Source: Penaeus vannamei
Lineage: Eukaryota; Arthropoda; Malacostraca; Decapoda; Penaeidae
DNA length: 30,000 bases
NCBI RefSeq assembly: GCF_042767895.1
Contig: NC_091552.1
Coordinates: 26,415,900 to 26,445,899, forward strand
Direction of reading: 5' to 3'
In this document: piece by piece, positions 11,214 through 26,000 of the stretch
Layout: every line of letters starts with the position of its first letter
Numbering within the stretch: position 1 is the stretch's first letter
Program-made: the position numbers and the translations under genes
Notes under the pieces: generated by a model
What the model was told of the DNA's origin: nothing
Seen by the model: only the letters and a program-made list of their open reading frames with translations
The model's database searches: none

Positions 11214-13780
11214 TGCCTAATAATTGCAATAATAGCAATAATCAACACTATTCTAATGATTTTCCTAATAATGAAAACGACAATGATAACAGAAATAATA
11301 ATAAAAGTAATTATAACACGGCTGTTATTGTTATTATAATCCTTATTATTGTTGTTATTATTTTCAGAATTATCATTATTGTCATTATAATTATCAAAAT
11401 AATTATGATGAAAATTGCACTAATAATTAAGATAATGATTATTATAATGACTATATTAAGGGTGAATAGGGCGATAATGACAGTAATGATAATAATGATT
11501 ATTATCATTATAAAGCCCATCTATAATGAGAAAAAGGCTAAAACTAGAAAAATCCCAAAAGTCGAAAAACCGGCGAAATCTAGCCAAATATAGCCTTTGG
11601 AGAGATACGTCGAAAACCCCACTTTTTCGAGTTTAAAGGATGATTATGATGATCTTAGCAATAATTTTGCTAATTATGATGATTTTGATGATAACCCCAT
11701 CAATGATGACATTAATAATGGTAATTATGAGAGTAATTAGGACAATAATTATGATAATAATTATACAATGATAATTATAATGATAATATGCCTAATAATT
11801 GCAATAGTAGCAATAATCAACACTGATCTAATGATTTCCCTAATAATAATAACGACAATAATAAGAAATAATAAAAAAAAATAATTATAACACAGCTATT
11901 ATTGTTATCATAATCCTAATTTTTGTTATTATTTCCAAAATTATCATTATTATCATTATCATTATCAAAATAATTATGATGATGAAAATGACATTAATAA
12001 TAAAGATAATGATTATTATAATGACTATATTAAGGGCGATAATGACAGTAATGATAATGGTGATGATAATTACAATAATGATAGTTATATTTATAAAGCC
12101 CATCTATAATGAGAAAAAGGCTAAAAGTAGAAAAACGAGCGAAATCTAGCGAAATACAGCCTTTGGAGAGCTAAGTCCAAAACCCCCTTTTTTCGAATTT
12201 AAAGGATGATTATGATCTTAGCAATAATTCTGCTAGTTATGATGATTTTGATGATAACCCCATCAATAATGACAATAATGACGATAATAATGATAATTAT
12301 GAGAATAATTAGGACAATAATTATGATAACAATTTTACAATGATAATAATAATGATGATTTGCCTAATAATTGCAATAATAGCAATAATCAACACTATTC
12401 GAATGATTTTCCTACTATTAATAGCGACAGTGATAAAAGAAATAACACGGCTATTATTGTTATCATAATCCTTATTATTGTTATAATTTCAAGAATTATC
12501 ATTATTGTCATTATCATTATCAAAATAATTATAATGATGAAAATGACATTAATAATTAAGATAATGATTATTATAATGATTATATTAAGGGTGATTAGCG
12601 CGATAATGACGGTAATGATAATAATGATGATGATAATGACAATAATTATGATAATTATCATTATAAAGCCCATCTATAATGAAAAAAAGGCTAAAAGTAG
12701 AAAAATCCCAAATGTCGAAAAACCGGCAAAATCTAGCGAATTACTGCCTTTACTTACTGACATTAATAATTAAGAGAGATGAGTCGAAATTTTCCGAGTT
12801 TAAGGATGATTATGATCTTAGCAATAATTCTGCTAATTATGATGATTTTGATGATAACCCCATCAATAATGACAATTAATACGATGATAATGATAATTAT
12901 GAGAGTTATTAGGACAATAATTATGATAATAATCATACAATGATAATTATAATGATTTGCCTAATAATTGCAATAATAGCAATAATCAACACTATTCTAA
13001 TGATTTTCCTAATAATAACAATGATAACAGAAATAATAATAAAAGTAATTATAACACGGCTGTTATTGTTATTATAATGCCTATTATTGTTATTATTATT
13101 TCCAGAATTATCATTATTTTCATTATCATTATCAAAATAATTATAATGATGAAAATGGCATTAATAATTATGATAATGATTATTATAATGACTATATTAA
13201 GGTCGATTGGGGTGATAATGACAGTAATGATAATAATGATGATGATAATGACAATAATGATGATAGTTATCATTATAAGGCCCATCTATAATGAGAAAAA
13301 GGCTAAAAGTAGAAAAATCCCAAAAGTCGAAAAACCAGAGAAATCTAGCCAAATACAGCCCCCATTTTTCGAGTTTAAAGGATGATTATGATGATCTTAG
13401 CAATAATGACGATAATAATGATAATTATTAGAGTATTAGGAAAATAATTATGATAATTATACAATGATAATTATAATTATGATTTACCTAATTATTGCAA
13501 TAATAGCAATAATCTAATGATTTTCGTATTAATAATAGCTACAGTGATAAAAGAAATAACACGGCTATTATTGTTATCATAATCTTTATTATTTTTATTA
13601 TATCCAGAATTATCATTATTGTCATTATCATTATGAAAATAATTATAATGATGAAAATGACATTAATAATTAAGATAATGTGTATTATAATGATTATATT
13701 AACGGTGATTAGGGCGATAATGACGGTAATGATAATGATGATGATAATTACAATAATGATGATTATCATTATAAAGCCCA

Positions 13781-13918
13781 TCTATAATGAGAAAAAGGCT
13801 AAAAGTAGAAAAATCCCAGAGATCAGTCGAAAACCTCCCTTTTTCCAGTTAAATTATTATGATGATCCTAGCAATAATTCTTCAAATTTTTCTACTTTTA
13901 GTCTTTTTCTCATTATAG
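13781..13918. repeat. Fold-back inverted repeat at the B/B inversion point
   Basis: The left arm, 13781-13813 (CTATAATGAGAAAAAGGCTA and on to AGAAAAAT), is complementary to 13886-13918 (ATTTTTCTACTTTTAGTCTT and on to CATTATAG) with about one mismatch. The spacer of about 72 bp holds the remains of one core. B reads plus to the left and minus to the right. Over the next 200 bp outwards the two sides still match but differ at roughly 17 sites by eye, so they are diverged monomers rather than mirror copies. Confidence 0.85.
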
Positions 13919-15576
13919 ATGGGCTTCATAATGATAATTATCATTTCTGTCATTATCATCATTATCATTACTGTCATTATCGCCCTAATCACCCTTAATA
14001 TAGTCATTGTAATAATTATTATCTTAATTATTAATGTCATTTTCATCATTATAATTATTTTTATAATGATAATGACAATAATGATAATTCTGGAAATAAT
14101 AAAAACCATAATAAGCCGTGTTATAATTACTTTTATCATTATTTTTGTTATCATTGTCGTTATTATTATTAGGAAAATCATTAGAATAGTGTTGAATATT
14201 GCTATTATTGCAATTATTACGCAAATCATCCTCATAATTATCATTGTATAATTATTGTCATAATCTAATAATTATCATTATTATCGTCATTATTGTCATT
14301 ATTGATGGGGTTATCATCAAAATCATCATAATTAGCAGAATTATTGCTAAGATCATCATAATCATCCTTTTAACCCGAAAAACGGGGGTTTTCGACTGAT
14401 CTCTCCAAAGGCAGTAATTCGCTTGATTTCGCCGGTTTTTCAACATTTCGGATTTTTCTACTTTTAGCCTTTTTCTCATTATAGATGGGCTTTATAATGA
14501 TAATGATAATTATCATCATTTTTGTCATTATCCTCATCATTATTATCATTACTGTCATTATCGCTTTAATCACCCTTAATATAGTCATTATAATAATCAT
14601 TATCTTAATTATTAATGCCATTTTCATCATTATAATTATTTTCATAATGATAATGACAATAATGATAATTTTGAAAATAATAACAAAAATAATAAGGATT
14701 ATAATAACAATAAAAACCGTGTTATAATTACTTTTATTAATATTTCTGTTATCATCGACGTTATCATTATTAGGAAAATCATTAGAATAGTGTTGATTAT
14801 TGCTATTATTGTAATTATTAGGCAAATCATCATTATAATTATCATTGTATAATTATTATCATAATTATTGTCCTAATTATTCTCATAATTATCATTATTA
14901 TCGTCATTATTGTCATTGTTGATAGGGTTATCATCAAAATCATCATAATTAGCAGAATTATTGCTAAGATGATCATGATCATCCTTTTAATCCGAAAAAC
15001 GGGGGTTTTCAACTTATCTCTCCAAAGGCTGTATTTCGCTAGATTTCGCCTGTTTTTCGATTTTTGGGATTTTTCTACTTATAGCCTTTTTCTCATAGAT
15101 GGGCTTTATAATGATAATTATCATTATTGTCATTATCATCATCATTATTATTATTACTGTCATTATCGCTTTAATCACCCTTAATATAGTCATTACAATA
15201 ATTATTATCTTAGTTATTAATGTCATTTTCATCATTATCATTATTTTAATAATGATAATGACAATAATGATAATTCTGGATATAAAAGCAACAATAATAA
15301 GGATTATAACAAAAATAGCCGTGTTTTAATTACTTTTATTATTACTTCTGTTATCATTGTCGTTATTATTATAAGGAATATTATTATAATGTTGATTATT
15401 GCTATTATTGCAATTATCAGGCAAATTATTATAAATATCAGTGTATAATTATTGTCCTAATTACTCTCATAATTATCATTATTATCGTCATTATTGTCAT
15501 TATTGATGGGGTTATCATCAAAATCATCATAATTAGCAGAATTATTGGGTAAGATGATTATAATCATCCTTTAAAC

Positions 15577-15597
15577 TCGAAAAAGGGGGGTTTTCGA
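15577..15597. other. Core hairpin, representative copy
   Basis: TCGAAAA (15577-15583) pairs with TTTTCGA (15591-15597) around a loop of A and six G. The same 7-bp or similar palindrome recurs in nearly every B core with a G-run (C-run on the other strand) of 3-6 bases in the loop. A related CGAAAAA.../...TTTTCG palindrome occurs in A cores. Persistence while the arms drift suggests constraint or efficient homogenisation; no binding protein is known to me. Confidence 0.75.
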
Positions 15598-16863
15598 CTT
15601 ATCTCTCCAAAGGCTAGGTTTTTCGACATTTGGGATTTTTCTACTTTTATCCTGTTTCTCATTATAGATGGGCTTTATAATGATAATTATCATCATTATT
15701 CTCATTATCATCATCATTATCATTACTGTCATTATCACCCTAATCACCCTTAATTAATATAGTTATCAAAATAATAATTATCTTAATTATTAATGTAATT
15801 TTCATCATTATAATTATTTTAATAATGATATTGACAATAACGATAATTCTGGAAATAGGAACAACAATAATAAGGATTATAACAATAATAGCCGTGTTAT
15901 AATTACTTTTATCATTATTTCTGTTATCATTGTCGTAATTATAATTAGAAAAATCATTAGAATAGTGTTGATTATTGCTATTATTGCAATTATTAGGCAA
16001 ATCATCATTATAATTATCATTGTATAATTATTCTCATAATTATTGTCGTAATTATTCTCATAATTATCATTATTATTGTCATTATTGTCATTATTGATGG
16101 GGTTATCATCAAAATCATCCTAATTAGCAGAATTATTGCTAAGATCATCATAATCATCCTTTAAACTCGAAAAAAGGGGGTTTTCGACTGATCTCTCCGA
16201 AGGCTGTATTTCGCTAAATTTCGCCGGTTTTTCGACTTTTCTACTTTTAGCCTTTTTCTCATTATAGATGGGCTTTATATATAATGATAATCATCATCAT
16301 TATTGTCATTATCATCTTTATCATCATTACTGTCATTATCGCCGTAATCACCCTTAATATAGTCATTATAATAATCATTTTCTTAATTATTAATGCCATT
16401 AATTATTTTAATAATGATAATGATAATTCTGGAAATAATAACAATAATACGGATTGTAATAACAATAATAGCCGTGTTATACTTACTTTTATTATTTTTG
16501 TTATCATTGTCGTTATTATTATTAGGAAAATAATTAGAATACTGTTGATTATTGCTATTAATGCAATTATTAGTCAAATCATCATTATATTTATCATTGT
16601 ATAATTATCATAATTATTGTCCTAATTACTCTCATAATTATCATTATTATCGTCATTATTGTCATTTTTGATGGGGTTATCATCAAAATCATCATAATTA
16701 GCAGAATGATTGCTAAGATCATCATAATCATTCTTTAAGCTCGAAAAGGGGGGTTTCGACTCATCTCACCAAAGGCTGTATTTCGCTCGATTTCGCCGGT
16801 TTTTCGACTTTCGATTTTTCTTCTTTTAGCCTTTTTCTCATTATAGATGGGCTTTATAATGAT

Positions 16864-17019
16864 AATTATCATTATTGTCATTATCATCATCATTATTATC
16901 ATTACTGTCGTTATCGCCCTAATCACCCTTTACATAGTCATTATAATAATCATTATCTTATTAATGTCATTTTCATCATTATAATTATTTTAATAATGAT
17001 AATGACAATAATGATAATT
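16864..17019. repeat. Intra-monomer inverted repeat, representative copy
   Basis: Bases 16864-16887 and 16996-17019 are perfect 24-bp reverse complements, built on ATTATCATTATTGTCATTAT, with a spacer of 108 bp. The same arrangement, one arm ATTATC/GTC-rich and the other ATAATG/GAC-rich, recurs in most B monomers and in similar form in A. A single strand of each monomer could fold into a long stem-loop. Confidence 0.85.
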
Positions 17020-20000
17020 CTGGAAATAATAACGACAATAATAAGGATTATAACAATAAAAGCCGTGTTTTAATTACTTTTATTATTACTTCTGATATCT
17101 TTGTCGTTATTATTATTATATTATTGCTATTATTGCAATTATTAGGCAAATCATCATTATAATTATCACTGTATAATTATTGTCCTAATTACTCTCATAA
17201 TTATCGTTATTATCGTCAGTTTTGCCATTTTTGATGGGGTTATCATCAAACTCATCATAATTAGCAGAATTATTGCTAAGATTATCATAATCATCCTTTA
17301 AACTCGAAAAAGGGGGTTTTCGAGTTATCTCTCCAAATGCTGTATTTCGCTAGATTTCGCTAGACTGCCGGTATTTCTATTTTTGGGATTTTTTTACTTT
17401 TAGCCTTTTTCTCATTATAGATGGGCTTTATAATGATAATTAACATCATTATTGTCATTATCATCATCATTATTATCATTACTGTCATTATCGCCCTAAG
17501 CACCCTTAATATTGTCATTATAATAATAATTTTCTTAATTACTAATGTCATTTTCATCATTATAATTATTTTAATAATGATAATGACAATAATGATAATT
17601 CTGGAAATAATAACAACAATAATTATCATTATAACAATAATAGCCGTGTTAAATTTATTTTTTCATTATTTTTGTTATCATTCGCGTTATTATTATTAGG
17701 AGAATCATTAGAATAGTGTTGATTATTGCTATTATAAAGATTATTAGGGAAATAATCATTATAATTATCATTGTATAATTATTGTCCAAATTACGGTCAT
17801 AATTATCATTATTATCGTCATTAATGTCATTTATGATCGGGTTATCATCAAAATCCTCATAATTAGCAGAATTATTGCTAAGCTCATCATAATCATCCTT
17901 TAAAATCGAAAAAAGTAGGCTTTCGACTCATCTCTCATAATGCTGAATTACACTAGATTTCGCCTGTTTTTCGACTTTTGGTATTTTTCTACTTTTAGCC
18001 TTTTTCTCATTATAGATGGGCTTTATAATGATAATTATCATCATCGTCACTACCATAATGATTATTATCATTACTGTCACTATCGCCGTAATCACCACTA
18101 ATATAGTCATTATATTAATCATTATCTTAATTATTAAGGTCATTTTCATTATTATAATTATTTTAATAATGATAATGACAATAATGATAATTCTGGAAAT
18201 AATAACAATAATAACAAGAATTATAATAACAAAAATAGCCGTGTTATAATTACTTTTGTTATTATTTTTGTTATCATTGTCGTTATCATTATTAGGAAAA
18301 TCATTAGAATAGTATTGATTATTGCTAATATTACATTTATTAGGCAAATCATTATAATTATCATTGTATAATTATTATAATAATTATTGTCCTAATTACT
18401 CTCACAATCATCATTATTATCGTAATTTTTTGTCATTATTGATGGGGTTATCATCAAAATCATCATAATTAGCAGAATTATTGCTAAGATCATTATAATC
18501 ATCCTTTAAACTCGAAAAGGGGTGGTTTTCGACTCATCTCTACAAAGGCTTTATTTGGCTAAATTTCCGGTTTTTCGACTTTTGGGATTTTTCTACTTTT
18601 AGCCTTTTTCTCATGGGCTTTATAATGATAATTATCATTATTGTCATTATCTTCATTATTATCATTACTGTCACTATCGCCCTAATTATCCTTAATATAG
18701 TCATTATAATAATCATTATTTTTAATTATTAATGTCATTTTCATCATTATAATTATTTTAATAATGATAATGACAATAATGATGATTATGGAAATAATAA
18801 CAACAATAATAACAATAAGGATTATAACAATAATAGCCCAGTTATAATTACTTATATTATTATTTCTGTTATTATTTTCGTTATTATTAATAGGAAAATC
18901 ATTAGAATAGTGTTGATTATTGCTATTATTGCAATTATTAGGCAAATCATCACTATATAATTATCATCATAATTATTGTCCTAATTACTCTCATATTTAT
19001 CATTATTATCGTCATTATTGTCATTATTGATGGGGTTATCACCAAAATCATCATAATTAGCAGAATTATTGCTAAGATCATCATAATCATCCTTTAAACT
19101 CGAAAAAGGGGGGTTTTCGATTGATCTCTCCAAATGCTGTATTTCGCTAGATTTCGAATGTTTTTCGATTTTTGGGATTTTTTTACTTTTAGCCTTTTTC
19201 TCATTATAGATGGGCTTTATAATGATAATTATCATAATTATTGTCATTATCATCATTATTATCATTACTGTCATTATCGCCCTAATCAACCTTAATATGG
19301 TCATTATAATAAACTTTATTTTAATTATTAGTCATTTTCATCATTATAATTATTTTGATAATGATAATGACAATAAAGATAATTCTGGTAATAATAATAA
19401 TAAGGATTTTCATAACAAAAATAGTAATTACTTTTATTATTATTTCTGTTATCATTGCCGTTATCATTATTTGGAAAATCATTAGAATAGTGTTGATTAT
19501 TGCTATTATTGCAATTTTTAAGCGAATCATTATAATTATCATTGTATAATTATTATCATAATTATTGTCCTAAATACACCCATAATTATCATTATTATCG
19601 TCATTATTGTAATTATTGATGGGGTTATCATCAAAGTCAACATAATTAGCAGAATTATTGCAAAAATCATCATTCGACTGATCTCTCCATAGGCTGTATT
19701 TCGCTAGATTTCGCCTATTTTTCGACTTTTTTGTGATTTTTCTACTTTTAGCCTTTTTATCATTATAGATGGGCTTTATAAAGATAATTATCATTTTTGT
19801 CATTATCATCATTATTATCATTACGGTCATTATCGCCGTAATCACCCTTAATATAGTAATTGTAATAATCATTATCTTAATTATTAATGTCCTTTTCATC
19901 ATTATAATCATTTGTATAATGATAATGCCAATAATGATAATTCTGAAAATAATAACAACCATAATAAGCCGTGTTATAATTACTTTTATTATTATTTCTG

Positions 20001-23000
20001 TTATCATTGTGGTTATTATTATTAGGAAAATCATTAGAATAGTGTTGATTATTGCTATTATTGTAATTGTTAGGCAAATCATCATTTTAATTATCACTGT
20101 ATAATTATTGTCCTAATTACTCTCATAATTATCATTATTATCGTCATTATTGTCATTATTGATGGGGTTATCATCAAAATCATCATAATTAGTAGAATTA
20201 TTGGTAAGATTATAATAATCATCATTTAAACTCGAAAAATTTTCGACTCGGAAGACTTTATTTCGCTCGATTTTGCATGTTTTTCGACTTCTATGATTTT
20301 TCTACTTTTAGCCTTTTTCTCATTATAGATGGTCTTTATAAAGATTATTATCATCATTATTGTCATTATCATCATCATTATTATCATTATTGTCATTATC
20401 GCCCTAATCACTCTTAATATAGTCATTATAATAATCATTATAATTATTCTGATAATGATAATGACAATAATGATAATTCTGAAAATAATAACAACAATAA
20501 TACGGATTATAATAACAATAATAGCCGTGTTATACTTACTTTTATTATTATATCTTTTATCACTGTCGTTATTATTATTAGGAAAATAATTAGAATAGTG
20601 TTGATTATTGCTATTATTGCAATTATTGGGCACATAATCATTATAATTATGATTGTATAATTATTATCATTATTATTGTCCTAAATACTCTCATGATTAT
20701 CATTATTATCGTCATTATTGTCATTATTGATTGGGTTATCATCAAAATCATCATAATTAGCTGAATTTTTGCTAAGATCATAATCATCCTTTAAACTCGA
20801 AAAAGGTTGTTTTTCGATTGATCTCTCCAGATGCTGTATTTGGCTAGATTTCGCCGGTTTTTCGACTTTTGGGATTTTTCTACTTCTAGCCTTTTTCTCA
20901 TTATAGATGGGCTTTATAATGATAATTATCATCATTATTGTCATTATCGCCGTAATCCCCCTAAATATAGTCATTATAATAATAATTATCATAATTATTA
21001 ATGTCATATTTATCATTATAATTATTTTAATAATGATAATGACAATAATGATAATTCTGGAAATAATAACAACAATAATAAGGATTATAACAATAATAAC
21101 CGTGTTATAATTACTTTTATTATTTCTGTTATTATTTTCGTTGTTGTTACTAGGAAAATCATTAGAATAGTGTTGATTATTGCTATTATTGCAATTATTA
21201 GGCAAATCATCATTATAATTATCATTGTATAATTGTCCTAATTACTCTCATAATTATCATTATTATCGTCATTATTGCCATTATTGATGGGGTTATCATC
21301 AAAATCATCATAATTAGCAGAATTATTGCTAAGATCATTATAATTACCTTTTAACCTCGAAAAAGGGGGATTTTCGATTCATCTCTCCAAAGGATGTATT
21401 TCGCTTGATTTCGCCGGTTTTTTCGACATTTGGGATTTTTCTTCTTTTAGCCTTTTTCTCATTATAGATGGGCTTCATAATGATAATTATCATTATTATT
21501 ATTTCTGTCATTAGCGCCCTAATTACCCTTAATATAGTCATTATAATAATCATTATCTTAATTATAAATGTAATTTTCATCATTATAAATATTTTAATAA
21601 CAACAATAATAAGGATTATAATAACAATGATAGCCGTGTTATAATTACTATTATTATTACATCTGTTATCATTGTCGTTATTATTATTAGGAAAATCATT
21701 AGAATAGTGTTGATTATTGCTATTATTGCACTTTATAGGCAAATCATTATAATTATCATTGTATAATTATTATCATAATTATTTTCCTAATTGCTCTCAT
21801 AATTATCATCACTATCGTCATTATTTTCACTTTTGATGGGGTTATCATCAAAATCATCCTTATTAAGAATTAATGCTAATATCATAATTATTCTTTAAAC
21901 TCGAAAAAGGGGGGTTTTCGACTCATTTCTACAAAAGCTTTATTTCGCAAAATTTCACCTGTTTTTCTAATTTTGGGATTTTTCTACTTTTAGCCTTTTT
22001 CTCATTATAGATGGGTTTTATAATGATAATTATCATCATTATTGTCATTATCATCATTATTATCATTACTGTCATTATCGACCTCATCACCCTTAATTTA
22101 GTCATAATAATAATCATTATCTTAATTGTTAATGGCATTTTCATCATTATAATTATTCTAATAATGATAATGACAATAATGATAATTCTGATAATAATAA
22201 CAACAATAATAGGATTATAATAACAATATTAGCCGCAATATAATTACTTTTAATATTTCTGTTATCATTATCGTTATTATTATTAGGAAAATCATTAGAA
22301 TAGTGTTGATTATTGCTATTATTGTAATTATTAGGCAAATAATCATTATAATTATCATTGTATAATTATTATCATAATTATTGTCCTAATTAGTCTCATA
22401 ATTATCATTATTATAGTCATTATTGTCATTATTGATGAGGTTATCATCAAAATCATCATAATTAGCAGAATTATTGCTAAGATCTTCCTAATCATCCTTT
22501 AAACTCGAAAAAGGGGGATTTTCGAATTATATCTACAAAGGCTTATTTGGCTAGATATCACCGATTTTTTGACATTTGGGATTTTTCTACTTTTATACTT
22601 TTTCTCATTATAGACTGGCTTTATAATAATAATTATCATCATTATTGTCATTATCATCATCATTATTATCATTAGTCATTATCGCTCTAATCACACTTAA
22701 TATAGTCATTATAATAATCATTATCTTAATTATTAATGTCATTTTCATAATTTTAATTATTTTACTAATGATAATGAGAATAACTATAATTCTTGAAATA
22801 ATAACAAAAATAATAAGGATTATAATAACAAAAATAGCCGTGTTATAATTAATTTTAATATTATTTCTGTTATCATTGTCGTTATCATTATTAGGAAAAT
22901 CATTAGAATAGTGTTGATTATTGCTATTATTGTAATTATTAGGCAAATCATCATTATAATTATCATTGTATAATTATTATCATAATTATTGTCATTATTG

Positions 23001-26000
23001 ATGGGGTTATCATCAAAATCATCATAACTAGCAGAATTATTGCTAAGATCATCATGATCATCCTTTAAACTCGAGAAAACGGGGTTTTCGACTTTTCTCT
23101 CAAAAGGCTGTATTTCGCTAGATTTCGCTAGATTTCGCCTGTTTTTCGATATTTGTGATTTTTCTACTTTTAGCCTTTTTCTTGTTATAGATGGGCTTTA
23201 TAATGATAATTATCATCATTATTGTCATTATCATCATCATTATTATCATTACTGTCATTATCGCCCTAATCACACTTAATATAGTAATTATAATAATCAC
23301 TATCTTAATTATTAATGCCATTTTCATCATTATTATTTTAATAATCATAATGACAATAATTATAATTCTGGAAATAATAACAACAATAATAAGGATTATA
23401 ATAACAAAAATAGCCGTGTTATAATTTCTTTTATTATTATTTCTGTTATCATTGTCGTTATTATTATTAGGAAAATTATTACAATAGTGTCGATTATTGC
23501 TATTATTGCAATTATTAGGCAAATCATTATATTTATCATTGTATAATTATTGTCCTAATTACTCACATAATTATCATTATTATCGTCATTATTATCATTA
23601 TTGATGGGTATATCATTAAAATCATCCTGATTAGCAGAATTATTGCTAAGATCATCATAATCATCCTTTAAAATCGAAAAAGGGGTGTTTTCGACTGATC
23701 TCTCCAAATCCTGTGTTTCGCTCGATTTCGCCGGTTTTTCGAAATTTGGTATTTTTCTACTTTTATCCTGTTTCTCATTATAGATGGGCTTTATAATGAT
23801 AATCATCATCATTATTGTCCTTATCATCATCATTTTTATCATTACTGTCATTATCGCCCCAATCATCTTAATTATTAATGTCACTTAAATCATTATAATC
23901 ATTTTAATAATTATAATGACAATAATGATAATTCTGGAAATAATAACAATAATCAGGATTATAATAACAATAATAATCGTGTTATAATTACTTTTATTAT
24001 TATTTCTTTTATCACTGTCGTTATTATTATTAGTAAGATCATTTGAATAGTGTTGATTATTGCTATTATTGCAGTTATTAAGCAAATCATTATAATTATC
24101 ATTGTATAATTATTATCATAATTATTGTCCTAATTACTCTGATAATTGTCATTATTATCATCAATATTGTCATTATATATGGGGTTATCATCAAAATCAT
24201 CCTAATAAGCAGAATTATTGCTTAGATGATCATGATCATCCTTTAAACTCGATAAAGGGGTGTTTTCAACTCATCTCTCTAAAGGCTGTATTTGGCTAGA
24301 TTTCGCCGGTTTTTCGACTTTTGGGATTTTTCTATTTTTAGTCTTTTTCTCATTACAGATGGTCATAAATTTATAATGATGATTATCATCATTATTATCA
24401 TTACTGACATTTTCGCCCTAATCACCCTTAACATAGTCATTATAATAATCATTATCTTATTTATTAAAGTCATTTTCATCATTATAATTATTCTAATAAT
24501 GATAATTATAACAATGATAATTTTGGAAACAATAACAACAATAATAGGGATTATAATAACAATAAAAGCCGTGTTATAATTACTTCTATTATTATTTCTG
24601 TTATCATTGTGGTTATTATTATTAGGAAAATCATTAGAATAGTGTTGATTATTGCTATTATTGCAATTATTAGGCAAATCATCATTATAATTATCATAGT
24701 ATAATTATTATCATAATAATTGTCCTAATTACTCTCATAATCATCATTATTATCGTCATTATATTCACTATTGATGGGGTTATCATCAATATTATCATAA
24801 TTAGCAGAATTATTGCTAAGATCATCATAATCATCCTTTAAACTCGAAAATGGCGTGTTTTCGACTAATCTCTCCAAAGGCGGCATTTCGCTAGATTTTG
24901 CTGATTTTTCGACTTATGGGATTTTTCTACTTTTAGCCTTTTTCTCATTATAGTTGGGCTTTATAATGATAATTATCATTATCATCATTATTATCATTAC
25001 TGTTATTATCGCCCTAATCACCCTTAATATAGTCATTATAATAATCATTATCTTAATTATTAATGATTATAATTATTTTAATAATGATAATGACAATAAT
25101 GATAATTCTGGAAATAATAAGAAAAATAACAAGGCTTATAATAACAAAAATAGCCGTGTTATAATTACTTTTATCATTATTTCTGTTATCATTGTCGTTA
25201 TTATTATTAGGAAAATCATTAGAATAGTGTTGATTATTGCTATTATTGCAATTATTAAGGAAATCATCATTATAATTATCATTGTATAATTATTGTCCTA
25301 ATTACTCTCATAATTATCATTATTATCGTCATTATTGTCATTATTGATGGGGTTATCATCAAAATCATCATAATTAGCAAAATTATTGCTAAGATCATCA
25401 TGATCATCCTTTAAACTCGAAAAAGGGGGGTTTTCGACTTATCTCTCTAAAGGCTGTATTTGGCTAAATTTCGCCGGTTTTTCGACTTCTGGGATTTTTC
25501 TACTTATATCCTTTTTCTCATTATAGATGGGCTTTCTAATGACATTATCATTATTGTCATTATCATCATTATTATCATTACTGTCATTATCGCTCTAATC
25601 ACCCTTAATATAGTCATTATAATAATCATTATCTTAATTATTAATGTCACATTTATCATTATAGTTATTGTAAAAATGATAATGACAATAATGATAATTA
25701 TGGAAATAATAACAACAATAATAAGGATTATAACAATAATATCCGTGTTATAATTACTTTTATTATTTGTTATCATTTTCGTAATTGTTACTAGGAAAAC
25801 CATTAGAATAGTGTTGATTATTACTATTATTGCAATTATTAGACAAATCATCATTATAATTATCATTGTATAATTATTGTCCTAATTACTCTCATAATTA
25901 TCATTGTTTTCGTCATTATTGTCAATATTGATTGGGTTATCATCAAAATCATCATAATTAGCAGAATTATTGCTAAGATCATCATAATCATCCTTGAAAT

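Larger units (their letters stand above)
9397..13882 (+). repeat. Satellite subfamily B, plus-strand array
   Basis: Subfamily B is recognised by CCCATCTATAATGAGAAAAA, then GGCTAAAAGTAGAAAAATCC, GTCGAAAAACCGGCGAAATC and TAGCGAAATACAGCCTTTGG, with a hairpin CGAAAA...TTTTCGAG closing the core. Landmarks lie near 9727, 10342, 10616, 11516, 12099, 12669, 13281 and 13778. The 274-bp spacing (10342 to 10616) is a monomer with about 300 bp removed, joined near 10477. The 900-bp spacing (10616 to 11516) contains an extra core-less monomer, about 10878-11213. Other markers are TTTGCCTAATAATTGCAATA, CAACACTATTCTAATGATTT and TATAACACGGCTATTATTGT. A and B match along the entire monomer, so B is a diverged subfamily rather than an unrelated repeat. 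Confidence 0.94.

Noticed and set aside
24230..24245. Palindrome TGATCATGATCA and similar as an operator or binding site
   Set aside because: It is present in only some monomers and arises by single changes from CATCATAATCATC. It is useful as a variant marker but there is no evidence of function.
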